Translations under genes and position numbers: made by a program
Source of the DNA: JAJRVM01 sp041752115
GTDB taxonomy: Bacteria > Planctomycetota > Planctomycetia > Pirellulales > Pirellulaceae
Assembly: GCA_041752115.1 (NCBI GenBank)
Contig: JBGSHS010000429.1
Location: forward strand, 1 to 64,000
Direction of reading: 5' to 3'
DNA: 64,000 bases
The notes under the pieces: generated by a model
Seen by the model: only the letters and a program-made list of their open reading frames with translations
Told to the model about the DNA's origin: nothing
Databases searched by the model: none
Shown: in pieces, positions 1 to 8,496 of the stretch
Position numbering within the stretch: the stretch's first letter is position 1
How the letters are laid out: every line of letters begins with the position of its first letter

Positions 1-57
1 CGACCGCGGCCACTCTGCGCGACCGCGGCCACTCTGCGCGACCGCGGCCACTCTGCG
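1..57. repeat. 19-bp tandem repeat, three perfect copies
   Basis: The unit CGACCGCGGCCACTCTGCG occurs three times head to tail (1-19, 20-38, 39-57) and may continue left of the window. It ends 7 bp before the stop codon of the minus-strand CinA-like gene, so it lies immediately 3' of that gene. The unit contains the palindrome CCGCGG. Confidence 0.9.
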
Positions 58-64
58 GAACGCC

Positions 65-1510
65 TTACCGCGCGGTCTGCGGTGGCGCCAGAGCGCGACG
101 CACTGAATCAAGCAGCTGTGTGGTCAGACGATCCCGATTGGTGGGGGATAAGTCGGCCCAGGCGATCTGTGATCGCGTGATCGCCGCGTCGGGCCGACGG
201 ATCAGGAGCTCCACCTTCTGACTGGTCCCGCCATCGGTTGCCGGCTCACCCACCACAATGGCCCAATCGCTGTGCGTCCGCTGCGCAACGATCTTGGCTA
301 TCTCCTCCAGAGCGACATCCGAATCATCGCCGACCTGGCTCGTTGAAGAGAGCTGCAGCATCTCCAGCAATCGTTTTTCCGTGGGCGCCACGAAGTCGCC
401 GATGACGCTCTGTCGTCCCAGTGCTGACTGGGAGAGAGCCACGGCCAGAATGCCCCCACTGCCGATTTCTGCCAGAGCGATCGATTCCTTACGACTGGCG
501 ATCGGTGCCAGCGTCGCATCCTCCAAAGACATCTGTGCATCGTCGGCGTAGATGAACTCGCCGAGGCAGTTGTACAGCTCATCTCGCAGCTGCCGCAATC
601 GCTCCTGATCGTGCGGCGCGTCGTGGGGCAGCGCAAAGGTGAAATCAACTCGGCCTGATTCGAACTGCGATGTCTGCATCAGATCCGCCGGCAACGGAAT
701 GTGGTCCTGCATTGTCTGGTCAATCTGCGATTGGCCAATGCCGACGAAGCGGACGGTCAGCGAGCAGCCGATGGTATGGACGCCGAATCTGCGGGCCAGG
801 TAGGGTACCAGATATTTCTGCACCATCGGCTGCAGTTCACGTGGCGGTCCGGGAAGTGCGACGATGACCTGGTCAGGCTGTTCGAAGACGAGTCCGATGG
901 CCGTGCCGCTTTCGTTGGGAAGATAGGTGCCTTGATCAGGTACTTGCGTCTGTCGCCGGAGGTTCGCCCGCAGTTGTTCCGGTGGGATACCGAATCGTCG
1001 AGTCATCTCGTGCAGCACGTCAGGCTGTTCATGCAGTCCGATCCCGGTGAACTGCGACAGAGCTTCGCGCGTGATATCGGTTTCCGTCGGGCCCAGTCCC
1101 CCCGTGACAATCACGAGTCGGCATCGTCGCAGCGCGAAAGTGAGCGCTTGTTGGACGTCGTCAGCGCGATCATCGACCGATTGAGAACCGACACAGTGCA
1201 GGCCGAGCGGGCGGAGAGAGCGAGTCAGAAAATACGTATGTCCATCGGCATACACACCCGTCAGCAGCTCGTTTCCGGTGACGATGATCGCGTAATCGAC
1301 CGGTTGATCATCAGAACTGGCTGCGGATTCATCACCGTGTGCGATGCCGCAGACGGCACAACAGCACAGGAACAGGAGGCTCCAGCGGAGCCGGAGCTGA
1401 GTAGCGCGATGCGCCGGAGGGGTGGAATGATCGGGAAAAAGGGGCCTCCACGGGTCTGCCGCAGACGCACCAGCCTGTTGCCTAGGGTCGAGTCGGTCTG
1501 GTTCGATCAT
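65..1510 (-). CDS. CinA-like protein with an N-terminal export signal
   Basis: 481 residues. From about residue 70 it matches the CinA / molybdopterin-binding (MoaB/MogA-like) domain, with VTGNELLTG near the start and the hallmark VTGGLGPTETDITREAL. The C-terminal third aligns with the CinA amidohydrolase (NMN deamidase) domain, but the usual AESCTGG active-site motif reads AEIGSGG, so deamidase activity is doubtful. Unusually for this cytosolic family, a hydrophobic stretch LLFLCCCAVCGIAHG (about residues 45-59) precedes the first domain and resembles a signal peptide with a long, basic n-region. The start is ATG at 1510 with AGGTGA about 10 nt upstream. Family membership is clear; export and loss of deamidase activity are inferences. 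Confidence 0.85.
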   Translation of the reverse strand: MIEPDRLDPRQQAGASAADPWRPLFPDHSTPPAHRATQLRLRWSLLFLCCCAVCGIAHGDESAASSDDQPVDYAIIVTGNELLTGVYADGHTYFLTRSLRPLGLHCVGSQSVDDRADDVQQALTFALRRCRLVIVTGGLGPTETDITREALSQFTGIGLHEQPDVLHEMTRRFGIPPEQLRANLRRQTQVPDQGTYLPNESGTAIGLVFEQPDQVIVALPGPPRELQPMVQKYLVPYLARRFGVHTIGCSLTVRFVGIGQSQIDQTMQDHIPLPADLMQTSQFESGRVDFTFALPHDAPHDQERLRQLRDELYNCLGEFIYADDAQMSLEDATLAPIASRKESIALAEIGSGGILAVALSQSALGRQSVIGDFVAPTEKRLLEMLQLSSTSQVGDDSDVALEEIAKIVAQRTHSDWAIVVGEPATDGGTSQKVELLIRRPDAAITRSQIAWADLSPTNRDRLTTQLLDSVRRALAPPQTAR

Positions 1511-1746
1511 CGATGTTGCTCACCTGCTGGTGGGATGGGACTGCCTGACGCTCCATCGAATCATAGATCGACAGCAGTCACCGGAGAACTCCCCAGGATA
1601 CCTTCCTCCATCCAAACCGTCCTGGGATCTCAGGTGGCTTCGTTCGCCCCTTACAACGGGCACGATCGGTGCAAACCTGCTGGGCGTCTTGCCTCCACAC
1701 AACTATCGACCTAGGTTTGAGACGCTGGCGAGAGGCGATTGCCGTC

Positions 1747-2907
1747 ATGAGTGTCCAGCGCGATGACACGTCGCGGCCGGCACTTTTCGAAATCGATCAG
1801 GGGACGAAGAAGATGTCCGAACATCACGCAGGGCCAGAATGGGAGAAGGCCGCTTCGCGCCGCCCAGCACGCCGCTTCCTAACCGTCCTGGTATGCGGGT
1901 ATTCGTTTGTCTTCTTCCTGACAGCGATGGTTGTGCTGGTCGTGATTCTGGTCGTGGATCAGAAGGGGGGACGAGCTCAGCCACCCCAGATCGGCTGGCC
2001 GCCACTGGCCTTGTTTGCCGGCAGCACAATGGCTTTTGCCCTGCTGCAGCTGGCACTGCTCTACCGGGTGAAGGACCGCGATTTCTGGCCGAGTGGAATG
2101 GCGCAGTGGGCGAAACGGCTCGTGCCTTTGTTCCCGCTGATCATCTTTCCAGCGATTCCCCTGGTGCTGAATTTCCCGCAGCGCAATCTGACGCTGGCGG
2201 CTGCCATCATGTTCTTGAGTACCGGCGTTGGTCTGATTCCGTTCATGCTGGCCATGAGCGACTGGCTTCGACATCGCAGCGAGGCGGTGGAAGAGAAGAT
2301 TCGATTGCGAAGAGTGTTGCCAGCCGACTTGCCAGCCGGTGTACGAGACTATTTCGATGCGCGTTCGGCGGACCTGGCAAGCTGCGGTTTCCAGCCGCTC
2401 GGAGATTATCGGCTCAAGGAGCAGCGGGCTCAGCATGCCCGATTCTTCCTCCACCAGGACGGCGAGACGTTTGCCGAGATCAGTGATTGCCGCATTGCCT
2501 GCTTCCCACTCCGCGGAACCTGCTTCATGTCACTCACCTGCGACGGCTTTTATCTGGAGTCATCCAATATGCGGATCGCTCCCGGCCCTAAGAAGGGGCG
2601 CAACATCGAACTGCTGGCGCTTCCCGGCCGAAGTGTCGAAGAAGTGTTCCAGAGCCACCGCGCTCGACTCCGTGAAGTGGACCGGGGAGTGCCACGCAGC
2701 TTGTCCCTGGATGATCTCGAACCGGTGATTCACTACGGCAACAAGCGACTCTATGAAATGCTGTGCGGCGAAGGAATGTGCGCCCGGAATCCGTACGCCG
2801 ATTTCGACGAATCGGTGCTCATAGCGCGCACGGTGGAAGAACCGGAGCCGATGACCATTCCCTTCGAGAATCGCTGGAGATCTCCGGCCACCACCAACTC
2901 GCTCTAA
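1747..2907 (+). CDS. Four-helix membrane protein with cytosolic C-terminal domain, unknown function
   Basis: About 386 residues from ATG 1747, which has AGAGG roughly 10 nt upstream; ATG 1813 is an alternative start. Four hydrophobic segments are visible at about residues 42-69, 82-104, 124-142 and 147-172. They are followed by a soluble domain of about 200 residues rich in charged and aromatic positions and without any motif I recognise. It is transcribed divergently from the CinA-like gene and convergently with ruvX, so it appears to be a single-gene unit. Function unknown. Confidence 0.75.
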   Translation: MSVQRDDTSRPALFEIDQGTKKMSEHHAGPEWEKAASRRPARRFLTVLVCGYSFVFFLTAMVVLVVILVVDQKGGRAQPPQIGWPPLALFAGSTMAFALLQLALLYRVKDRDFWPSGMAQWAKRLVPLFPLIIFPAIPLVLNFPQRNLTLAAAIMFLSTGVGLIPFMLAMSDWLRHRSEAVEEKIRLRRVLPADLPAGVRDYFDARSADLASCGFQPLGDYRLKEQRAQHARFFLHQDGETFAEISDCRIACFPLRGTCFMSLTCDGFYLESSNMRIAPGPKKGRNIELLALPGRSVEEVFQSHRARLREVDRGVPRSLSLDDLEPVIHYGNKRLYEMLCGEGMCARNPYADFDESVLIARTVEEPEPMTIPFENRWRSPATTNSL

Positions 2908-2929
2908 GTGGCAGGGGCGCGGCCCCCAT

Positions 2930-3391
2930 TCAGTCGTCCAAAGAACCTGGCTGCCTGCCACCTTGATCGGATTCGAGAAACGCAGATAACAGCAGCTGGG
3001 CCGCCAGCATGTCGAGTCGCTGTTTCCGCTTTTTCTTGGTCAGCTGAGCTTCTTCCAGCAGGTAGGTTGCTTCACGTGATGTGAAGCGTTCATCGTAGTA
3101 GCAGACCGGCCGCTGTGTGACCTCCGTCAACCACTGGCCGAACTGCCGCGCTTCATGCGACTTCTGACTCTCGTGGCCGGTGGTGTGAACCGGCAGTCCG
3201 ATCACGAAACCGGCGATCTTCTCCTCGGCCACCAGGCGCTGGAAGTACCGAGCGTCGTTGGCTGGGCCGCGCCGCGTATAGTTCTCATACGGGCTGGCCA
3301 GCGTGCGCGCGGGATCCGATACGGCGATCCCGATCCGCACCGTTCCGAAGTCAACGCCGGCCAGACGGCCCTCCGCGGGAAACTCGCTCAT
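2930..3391 (-). CDS. ruvX: RuvX/YqgF-family Holliday junction resolvase
   Basis: 153 residues, close to the usual family length. The RNase H-like fold is recognisable from the first acidic motif GVDFGTVRIGIAVSD (D14), the core strand FVIGLPV, the second acidic site YYDERFTS (D100, E101) and the C-terminal RLDMLAAQLLL helix carrying D127. The family acts on nucleic-acid junctions or in rRNA maturation in the cytoplasm. Its ATG overlaps the TGA of the upstream hydrolase gene (ATGA at 3388-3391), implying translational coupling. Confidence 0.92.
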   Translation of the reverse strand: MSEFPAEGRLAGVDFGTVRIGIAVSDPARTLASPYENYTRRGPANDARYFQRLVAEEKIAGFVIGLPVHTTGHESQKSHEARQFGQWLTEVTQRPVCYYDERFTSREATYLLEEAQLTKKKRKQRLDMLAAQLLLSAFLESDQGGRQPGSLDD

Positions 3392-4434
3392 CGCTCTCGT
3401 CCCTCAGGCAGTTCATCCTGGAGGATCGGTTGGCGGCGATCCTCCGATACGAAGTAGCCATGCTGCAGGAATCGCAGCGTGAACTGCTGCACCGTCGGAT
3501 CGTCCATGATGAACGTGTGAAGCACAGGCAGGACCGCGAAGTCACTGGCGCCCGGCAGGCGAGTCTCCTCGACCGTGACCACCAGGTCGTCGTCACCTTC
3601 GAGCAACGGATTCCCGCCGCTGTGCGTCGCGTTACCACCGGCTATGATGCCAAACGGGAAGGAGGGAGTCACCAGGTGCTGTTGGACTCTTTCCCATTCC
3701 TCCGTGAACTGGCGGCCGCCGGTCGCGAAAATCAGCTTGAAGATCGGGTTGTCTTTAAAACGCCGTGCCATGGCCGCTCCGTTGTTGGGCGGCGCCAGCA
3801 TGACGAACCGACCGTACCGGAAAGGCGGAGGCACTTCCGCCTGGTTTGCCAGCTGGTTCCCCAGATAATATCGCACCACGAGATTGCCCATGCTGTGAGC
3901 GACGAAGCTGACTTCTTCCACTCCGTCCAGGTGGTGGATGACGTGTTCCAGACAGTTCGCGTCGTCTGACAGCGCCGCGCGGGTGCTGGCGTAAGAAAAG
4001 CTCAGCACGCTGTAGTCGCTCTCTCTTTCCAGGTACTGTGCCAGTTCTTTCATTGATGCGCGGGATCGACCCAATCCATGGATCAGAATAACGACCTTCT
4101 TGTGAAGCGGCTCAACTTCCTTCTCCTGCTTCAAGGTCTCCCAGGTGGACAAGCACTGGTCCCAGGAACCCCATGCGCGCCGCACATGGGAGGGGTCGAG
4201 CAGTCGGTGGTGACCGCTCAGCACGTGCCGCTGAATGCGCCAGCGCCCGTGAATAAGCGTATCGGTCCAGAACTGTTTGCCTCCCAGCGTCCAGGTCGGG
4301 ATGTTCCAGGTCATCTCGGTCTCATCCGTTGCTTCCGGGACATCATCATCCGCGCTGGCGCCCGCCGACGTCGCGATGAGCCCACAGAGGCATACGAAGG
4401 AGCGAAGAGCCCACTTCATCAACGGCCCGCACAT
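3388..4434 (-). CDS. Secreted alpha/beta-hydrolase, lipase-like
   Basis: 348 residues. It has a signal-peptide-like start (MKWALRSFVCLCGLIATSAGA), then an alpha/beta-hydrolase core with the oxyanion strand VVILIHGLGRS (about 113-123) and the nucleophile elbow AHSMG with S181. A late Asp in EGDDDLVV and His in PVLHTF are plausible triad partners. The family hydrolyses esters (PGAP1/lipase-like); the substrate cannot be deduced. It is followed by ruvX with a 4-nt ATGA overlap. The region upstream of the start contains the 89-bp hairpin-ended repeat. Confidence 0.85.
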   Translation of the reverse strand: MCGPLMKWALRSFVCLCGLIATSAGASADDDVPEATDETEMTWNIPTWTLGGKQFWTDTLIHGRWRIQRHVLSGHHRLLDPSHVRRAWGSWDQCLSTWETLKQEKEVEPLHKKVVILIHGLGRSRASMKELAQYLERESDYSVLSFSYASTRAALSDDANCLEHVIHHLDGVEEVSFVAHSMGNLVVRYYLGNQLANQAEVPPPFRYGRFVMLAPPNNGAAMARRFKDNPIFKLIFATGGRQFTEEWERVQQHLVTPSFPFGIIAGGNATHSGGNPLLEGDDDLVVTVEETRLPGASDFAVLPVLHTFIMDDPTVQQFTLRFLQHGYFVSEDRRQPILQDELPEGRER

Positions 4435-5001
4435 AGATCATACTCCCTGACGGCCAGGAGGCTTGCCAAGTCCGCAGGTTCAGAATCGCATCTCCTTCGC
4501 CTGCGCACAAGGCCATTTCCCCCAGAGGGCGATTCGCCGCCGTGCTTCGACAGATCGCCAGGGAAGCGAGAAGAGCGCACGGATAATGGCCTAGCCGAGA
4601 ATCGATCCGACGACAAGCACGAGCATCGCTGTGCCAGGGAGCTCTAACCAAACCGATGGTTCAACACGCTGCCAGCTGAGTTCACCCCCTGGCCCCGTCG
4701 GCATCCACTGGTTGTTAGAGCTCCCGAGTGCGATACAGTGTGCGCGTGTGCGAACGATAGAACGTACGAACACGCTCTTCGGTCGCAGAACGCGGGGAGA
4801 GTTCGGGAAGGCTCGCCAAGTCGACTCTTTCTTTCTGCGGTGTGCAATCTCCTTGCTGGACGCTTCCATTCAGCTACAGCGACCAATTGCCGCGTCGCAG
4901 GGAGATTCGCATCCTTCTGAGCCCTTGACATGTGGTGACGGATCGAGTCGCCAACATGGGGCGTGCCTGAACCGTGATGTCTTGATCTTCTTCGCGGGAC
5001 T
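4435..5001. other. Intergenic region without a gene
   Basis: 567 bp between the lipase-like gene and the end of the sigma factor gene, both minus strand. Open frames here show no family resemblance and overlap each other on both strands. The one structured feature is the hairpin-ended repeat at 4637-4725. The lipase promoter should lie here, but I see no convincing boxes. Confidence 0.6.
4637..4725. repeat. 89-bp repeat with terminal inverted repeats, copy 1
   Basis: The element begins GGGAGCTCTAAC and ends GTTAGAGCTCCC, a perfect 12-bp inverted terminus. Aligned without gaps to 13201-13289 it matches at 69 of 89 positions (counted by hand). Position 10 pairs with position 80 as A-T here and as G-C in the other copy, a compensatory change. 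It could be a miniature mobile element or a structured RNA hairpin. Confidence 0.8.
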
Positions 5002-5589
5002 TCAGTCGAACCAGTGTGAGCGGTGGATGACGTCGCGCATCTCTTGGAAGCAGCGGCGCACTGTCCGCTCGGATACGTCGATTTCCCGGGCGATTTCCTC
5101 CTGCGTGAAACCTGCCACCCGCAGCCGAAGAACTTGAGCCAGATTGGGTGGTAATATCTCCAGCACCTGTTCCAGCAGACGCTGGAATTCCAGCGTTTCC
5201 ACATAGCCCGGTTGGCGCGACAAGCGGTCCATCAAGTAACCTTCCGGCGCGTCGATATTACCACCTTGGATTTCCAGCGACGCGTTGCGTTTGCGAGTGG
5301 CGAACCGCCTTGCTCGCAGGCGGACCTTGTTCAGTGCGATGGTGACCAATAGCTTCCAAACACCGGCATCGCTGTCAAACGCACATTCTCCGTGGCGAGT
5401 TTGCCGGAAGTACGTCCCGAAGGTCGTCTGCACGATGTCGTCCGGATCGACCTTGCGGCTCAACTCCTTCGACAGACGGCGGCCGACGATACTCCGCAGT
5501 TGGTCGCTATATCGCTCATACAATTCAGTGGCCGCGGATTCATCTCCACTCCGCCACCGCTTAATCAGCTCGGTACTTGTGCGAGTCAT
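5002..5589 (-). CDS. ECF-family RNA polymerase sigma factor
   Basis: 195 residues from ATG 5589, chosen because GGAGAAGG lies 8 nt upstream; the frame stays open another 27 codons upstream without such a site. Region 2 is seen as ATELYERYSDQLRSIVGRRL and DPDDIVQTTFGTYFR, and region 4 as LPPNLAQVLRLRVAGFTQEE followed by the HTH IAREIDVSERTVRRC. This is the planctomycete type of ECF factor, often encoded near Ser/Thr kinases. No anti-sigma factor is adjacent. Its position beside the Tad ATPase and kinase suggests, but does not prove, that it drives the Tad locus. Confidence 0.9.
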   Translation of the reverse strand: MTRTSTELIKRWRSGDESAATELYERYSDQLRSIVGRRLSKELSRKVDPDDIVQTTFGTYFRQTRHGECAFDSDAGVWKLLVTIALNKVRLRARRFATRKRNASLEIQGGNIDAPEGYLMDRLSRQPGYVETLEFQRLLEQVLEILPPNLAQVLRLRVAGFTQEEIAREIDVSERTVRRCFQEMRDVIHRSHWFD

Positions 5590-5754
5590 GGTCGCTACCT
5601 TCTCCCACGTTGGAAACTCGACTGTGCCCCATACATCAACTCGTGGCGATCGGGACTTACCCCTCGCCAATTGTGGTCCCGGTCGGAATTCTGGAGCTGG
5701 GGTGGGGGTTCCGGGGTGGGCTCAGGTCGGAGAAGGGCGAACGGGCGAGCGGGG

Positions 5755-6942
5755 TCAGCCTGGTCGCGGATCCACCTTGTGAGGGGTGTGTGGCAGCGCG
5801 GACGGCGCTTCTGCGGCGATACTCCGTGGCGATGGTGGAATCAAGATATCGCGGGTGGTGATTACACGGTCGTCGTATCCGTAGCGCATGACTTCTTCGG
5901 AGAAGGAGGGGCGATTTCCCGTCGGCGCGAGGCTGCCGCAGACGCGCCCGAGTTCGTCGCGTCCCCGCCCCGTGAAGCGAAAGATCTCGTTCCAGCTGTA
6001 TCGGTTCTCCGCATCCAGTCCCAGCGACTCTGAGATGGAGGTGATCCGGCGCGTCCCATCGACAAACCGTGTGATCTGGACCACAAGGTGGATTGCTGAG
6101 GCGACCTGCGATCTGGCCACGTAGACCGGCAGACCGACTTCGTTCATCAAACAGAGTGTTTCCAATCGGCTCGCGGCATCCTGCGGACTGCTGGCATGAA
6201 CAGTGCTCATGGCACCGGCGTGTCCGGAGATCATGGACTGGATCATGTCCAGTGCTTCGCCCCGCCGAACCTCGCCCACGATCACGCGATCGGGCCGCAT
6301 CCGGAGCGAATCGACAAACAGGTCTCGTACGGTAACCCCGCCTTTTCCGTTTTCGTCATGTGCCTGAGCTTCGAGATAGATCGTGTGGGACTGTTTCAGC
6401 TGCAATTCAGAACAATCTTCAATCACGATAATCCGTTCGGAGTCGGGAATCGCCGCCGACAGGGCATTGAGCAGGGAGGTCTTTCCCGTGCCTGTACCGC
6501 CGGACACGATGATATTCTTGTGCATCTGCACGGCCAGACTCAGGAATTCGGCGGCCTGCTCCGTCAGGCTGCCTAACTCGACGAGTGTGGGCAGCTGAAA
6601 AGTAGCGGGTTGGAACTTGCGAATGGTAAGACAGGTTCCCTGTCGTGAACTGGGGGCGATGATAGCGTGAACACGGCACCCGTTCGGCAGCCGGGCATCC
6701 ATGCTGTGGTTGGTGCGGTCAATTCTCCGGCCGACATACTCGGCAATGTTCTGAACAGCTGCCGAGAGTGCACTTTCGTCTCGAAACCGACACTCGGAGT
6801 GGTAAATGCGGCCGCGCTGCTCATAGTACACGTCGTTGGGACCATTGATCATGATCTCCGACACATCGTGGTTGTTCATCAGAGATTGGATGGGACTCAG
6901 GAAATGGCGGAGAGTCTGTTCGAAGATGGGATCTGTCATCAT
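5755..6942 (-). CDS. cpaF: CpaF/TadA-type secretion ATPase
   Basis: 395 residues, a complete type II/IV secretion ATPase of the CpaF family. The N-domain contains SEIMINGPNDVYYE and RRIDRTNHSMDARLPNGCRV. Walker A is SGGTGTGKT with K154. The Asp box (IVIEDCSELQL), Walker B region (RMRPDRVIVGEVRRGEA) and His box (STVHASSPQDAASRLE) follow. A Pro/Ala-rich tail of about 60 residues ends the protein. It would power Flp pilus assembly at the inner membrane. It lies on the opposite strand from the main tad genes, which encode a second, FHA-fused CpaF, so the locus has two ATPases. Confidence 0.93.
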   Translation of the reverse strand: MMTDPIFEQTLRHFLSPIQSLMNNHDVSEIMINGPNDVYYEQRGRIYHSECRFRDESALSAAVQNIAEYVGRRIDRTNHSMDARLPNGCRVHAIIAPSSRQGTCLTIRKFQPATFQLPTLVELGSLTEQAAEFLSLAVQMHKNIIVSGGTGTGKTSLLNALSAAIPDSERIIVIEDCSELQLKQSHTIYLEAQAHDENGKGGVTVRDLFVDSLRMRPDRVIVGEVRRGEALDMIQSMISGHAGAMSTVHASSPQDAASRLETLCLMNEVGLPVYVARSQVASAIHLVVQITRFVDGTRRITSISESLGLDAENRYSWNEIFRFTGRGRDELGRVCGSLAPTGNRPSFSEEVMRYGYDDRVITTRDILIPPSPRSIAAEAPSALPHTPHKVDPRPG

Positions 6943-7018
6943 GGCTCAATAGTCCTTGCAGGTCCTTGGCCATAGGGCACAGGGACCGGTTTCAGTTGAC
7001 ACCGCAGGGAGTATCAGG

Positions 7019-8212
7019 TCAGGGATGGAGCTCCGCCTGCAGGAGTTTCCAGAATCCTCGGCCACGTCTGACGGTCTCACGCCGTGCTGCGCCGATAGTC
7101 AGCAGCAGCCTTTGCCATCCGCGCTTCCAGATGGGCGGCCGACGAAACAGCAGCCTGAACTGAGGAGTCTCGGCCAGGGGTACCCATCGGCCTCCCGATC
7201 CGCTGGACAGACAGGCGGTGGCGGTCAGTTCACCGCTCTTGATCAACCTGGCAACCTGAGCTTCGGTCAAGGTGCGTAGTACCCTTTGGCCCGTAGGAGA
7301 GAGTGAGGAAACGGTGCACAGATGGTTCCGGACCGCGGCTGCGGAAGCGGGTGCCTTGGCTCGGGTCAATGCGAGTTCCTGCAGACACCGGGCGATTGCT
7401 TGCTGCATCTGGGCGACCGATCGGGGACGTTGCTGGGGAGCGCGGGACATGGCCTGCGCGACAAGTTTGCCAGTCCGCTGCGACACGACCGCCGCCGACT
7501 TTTGGGGTAGCTGGTAGGGTGATTTCAATTTGGCCACCAGGACTTCGGCAGGCGAGACACCGGCAAACGGAACGCGGCCCGTTAGCAGGAAGCTCAGCGT
7601 GGCCGCAAGTCCGTACACGTCAGCTGTTGCACCAATGAGCTTCGCCGCCCGAAACTGCTCCGGTGCGATGAATTGCGGATCCCCCAAACCACCTCCGTCG
7701 ATCGTCACGTTGAGGGGCAGTGCCTCGTCTTTGGCCAGACCGAGGTCCACCAAGGTCACGTGGCCGTGGGTGTCGACCAGTGCATTGTCCGGGTTGATAT
7801 CGCGGTGGATGATTCCCCGCTCATGCAGTGCCTCGACGGCGGCGCCCAGCTGCTGGATGACAAGCAGAGACTCTTTCTCTCCCATCGCGCCGTGTTGTTC
7901 GACGTGGGCGCGCAGAGTCCGACCAGGCGCCAATTTCATGGCAATGAAATGCCGACCGTCTTGACAGCCGACTTCGAGCGTGCTGACAAGGTTGGGATGG
8001 TCAATCTCCATTGCCAGTTTTGCCTCTTGATAGAAGCGGACCAGCCGGCGCGGGACCTGGGCAATCTGGGTGTATAAAGCCTTGAGCACGACCGGCTCGC
8101 CGTTCGGCCCCCGCGCCAGGTAGGTCACTCCCACCACGCCAGTAGCTAACTTGCGGATGGGCTGATACTTGCCAAATGGCCGATATGCCGGCCGCGGCGG
8201 TGGTTTCATCAT
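7019..8212 (-). CDS. Ser/Thr protein kinase with C-terminal GYF_2-like segment
   Basis: 397 residues from ATG 8212, with AAGGA about 9 nt upstream. The frame continues to a GTG at 8470, but that would leave only 26 bp before the divergent gene. The kinase domain (about 16-270) has VVLK (K44), HRDINPDN (D138, N143) and DLGLA (D156), so catalytic residues are present; the usual Lys of HRDxKxxN is Asn. An APEQF motif and RPRSVAQM end the domain. Residues near 320-370 (LTEAQVARLIKSGEL, then RWVPLAE) resemble a GYF_2-type module. No transmembrane segment is seen. It probably phosphorylates proteins of the adjacent Tad apparatus, an inference from location. Confidence 0.88.
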   Translation of the reverse strand: MMKPPPRPAYRPFGKYQPIRKLATGVVGVTYLARGPNGEPVVLKALYTQIAQVPRRLVRFYQEAKLAMEIDHPNLVSTLEVGCQDGRHFIAMKLAPGRTLRAHVEQHGAMGEKESLLVIQQLGAAVEALHERGIIHRDINPDNALVDTHGHVTLVDLGLAKDEALPLNVTIDGGGLGDPQFIAPEQFRAAKLIGATADVYGLAATLSFLLTGRVPFAGVSPAEVLVAKLKSPYQLPQKSAAVVSQRTGKLVAQAMSRAPQQRPRSVAQMQQAIARCLQELALTRAKAPASAAAVRNHLCTVSSLSPTGQRVLRTLTEAQVARLIKSGELTATACLSSGSGGRWVPLAETPQFRLLFRRPPIWKRGWQRLLLTIGAARRETVRRGRGFWKLLQAELHP

Positions 8213-8496
8213 TTCGAGATCCTTGTCTTGCCATCCCCGTGCATCGTTGCGACCGCATGCGGGGCAGCAGGATGGCTTTCCCGACGAAGGGCGAACCCGT
8301 CTGGTCGGTTGACCGCCAGAGGGTTCCACGTCTGCCTCTCTTCCTTGTTGATTGCCGAACGGGACATCGACCGGCCAAAAAAAGCACCCGCGCCGGAATT
8401 CCTGTCCGGGAAAAATACCTGCGCGCACTCCCAATGTAAGGAACATTCGCGCGTGCCTGTTGGTGTGCACCTCCCGATCCGTATGCGAGAAAGCCC

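Noticed and set aside
8213..8470. N-terminal extension of the kinase with a CPACG motif, considered as a zinc ribbon
   Set aside because: Only one CxxC pair, a better ribosome-binding site at the internal ATG 8212, and almost no room for promoters if the longer start is used.
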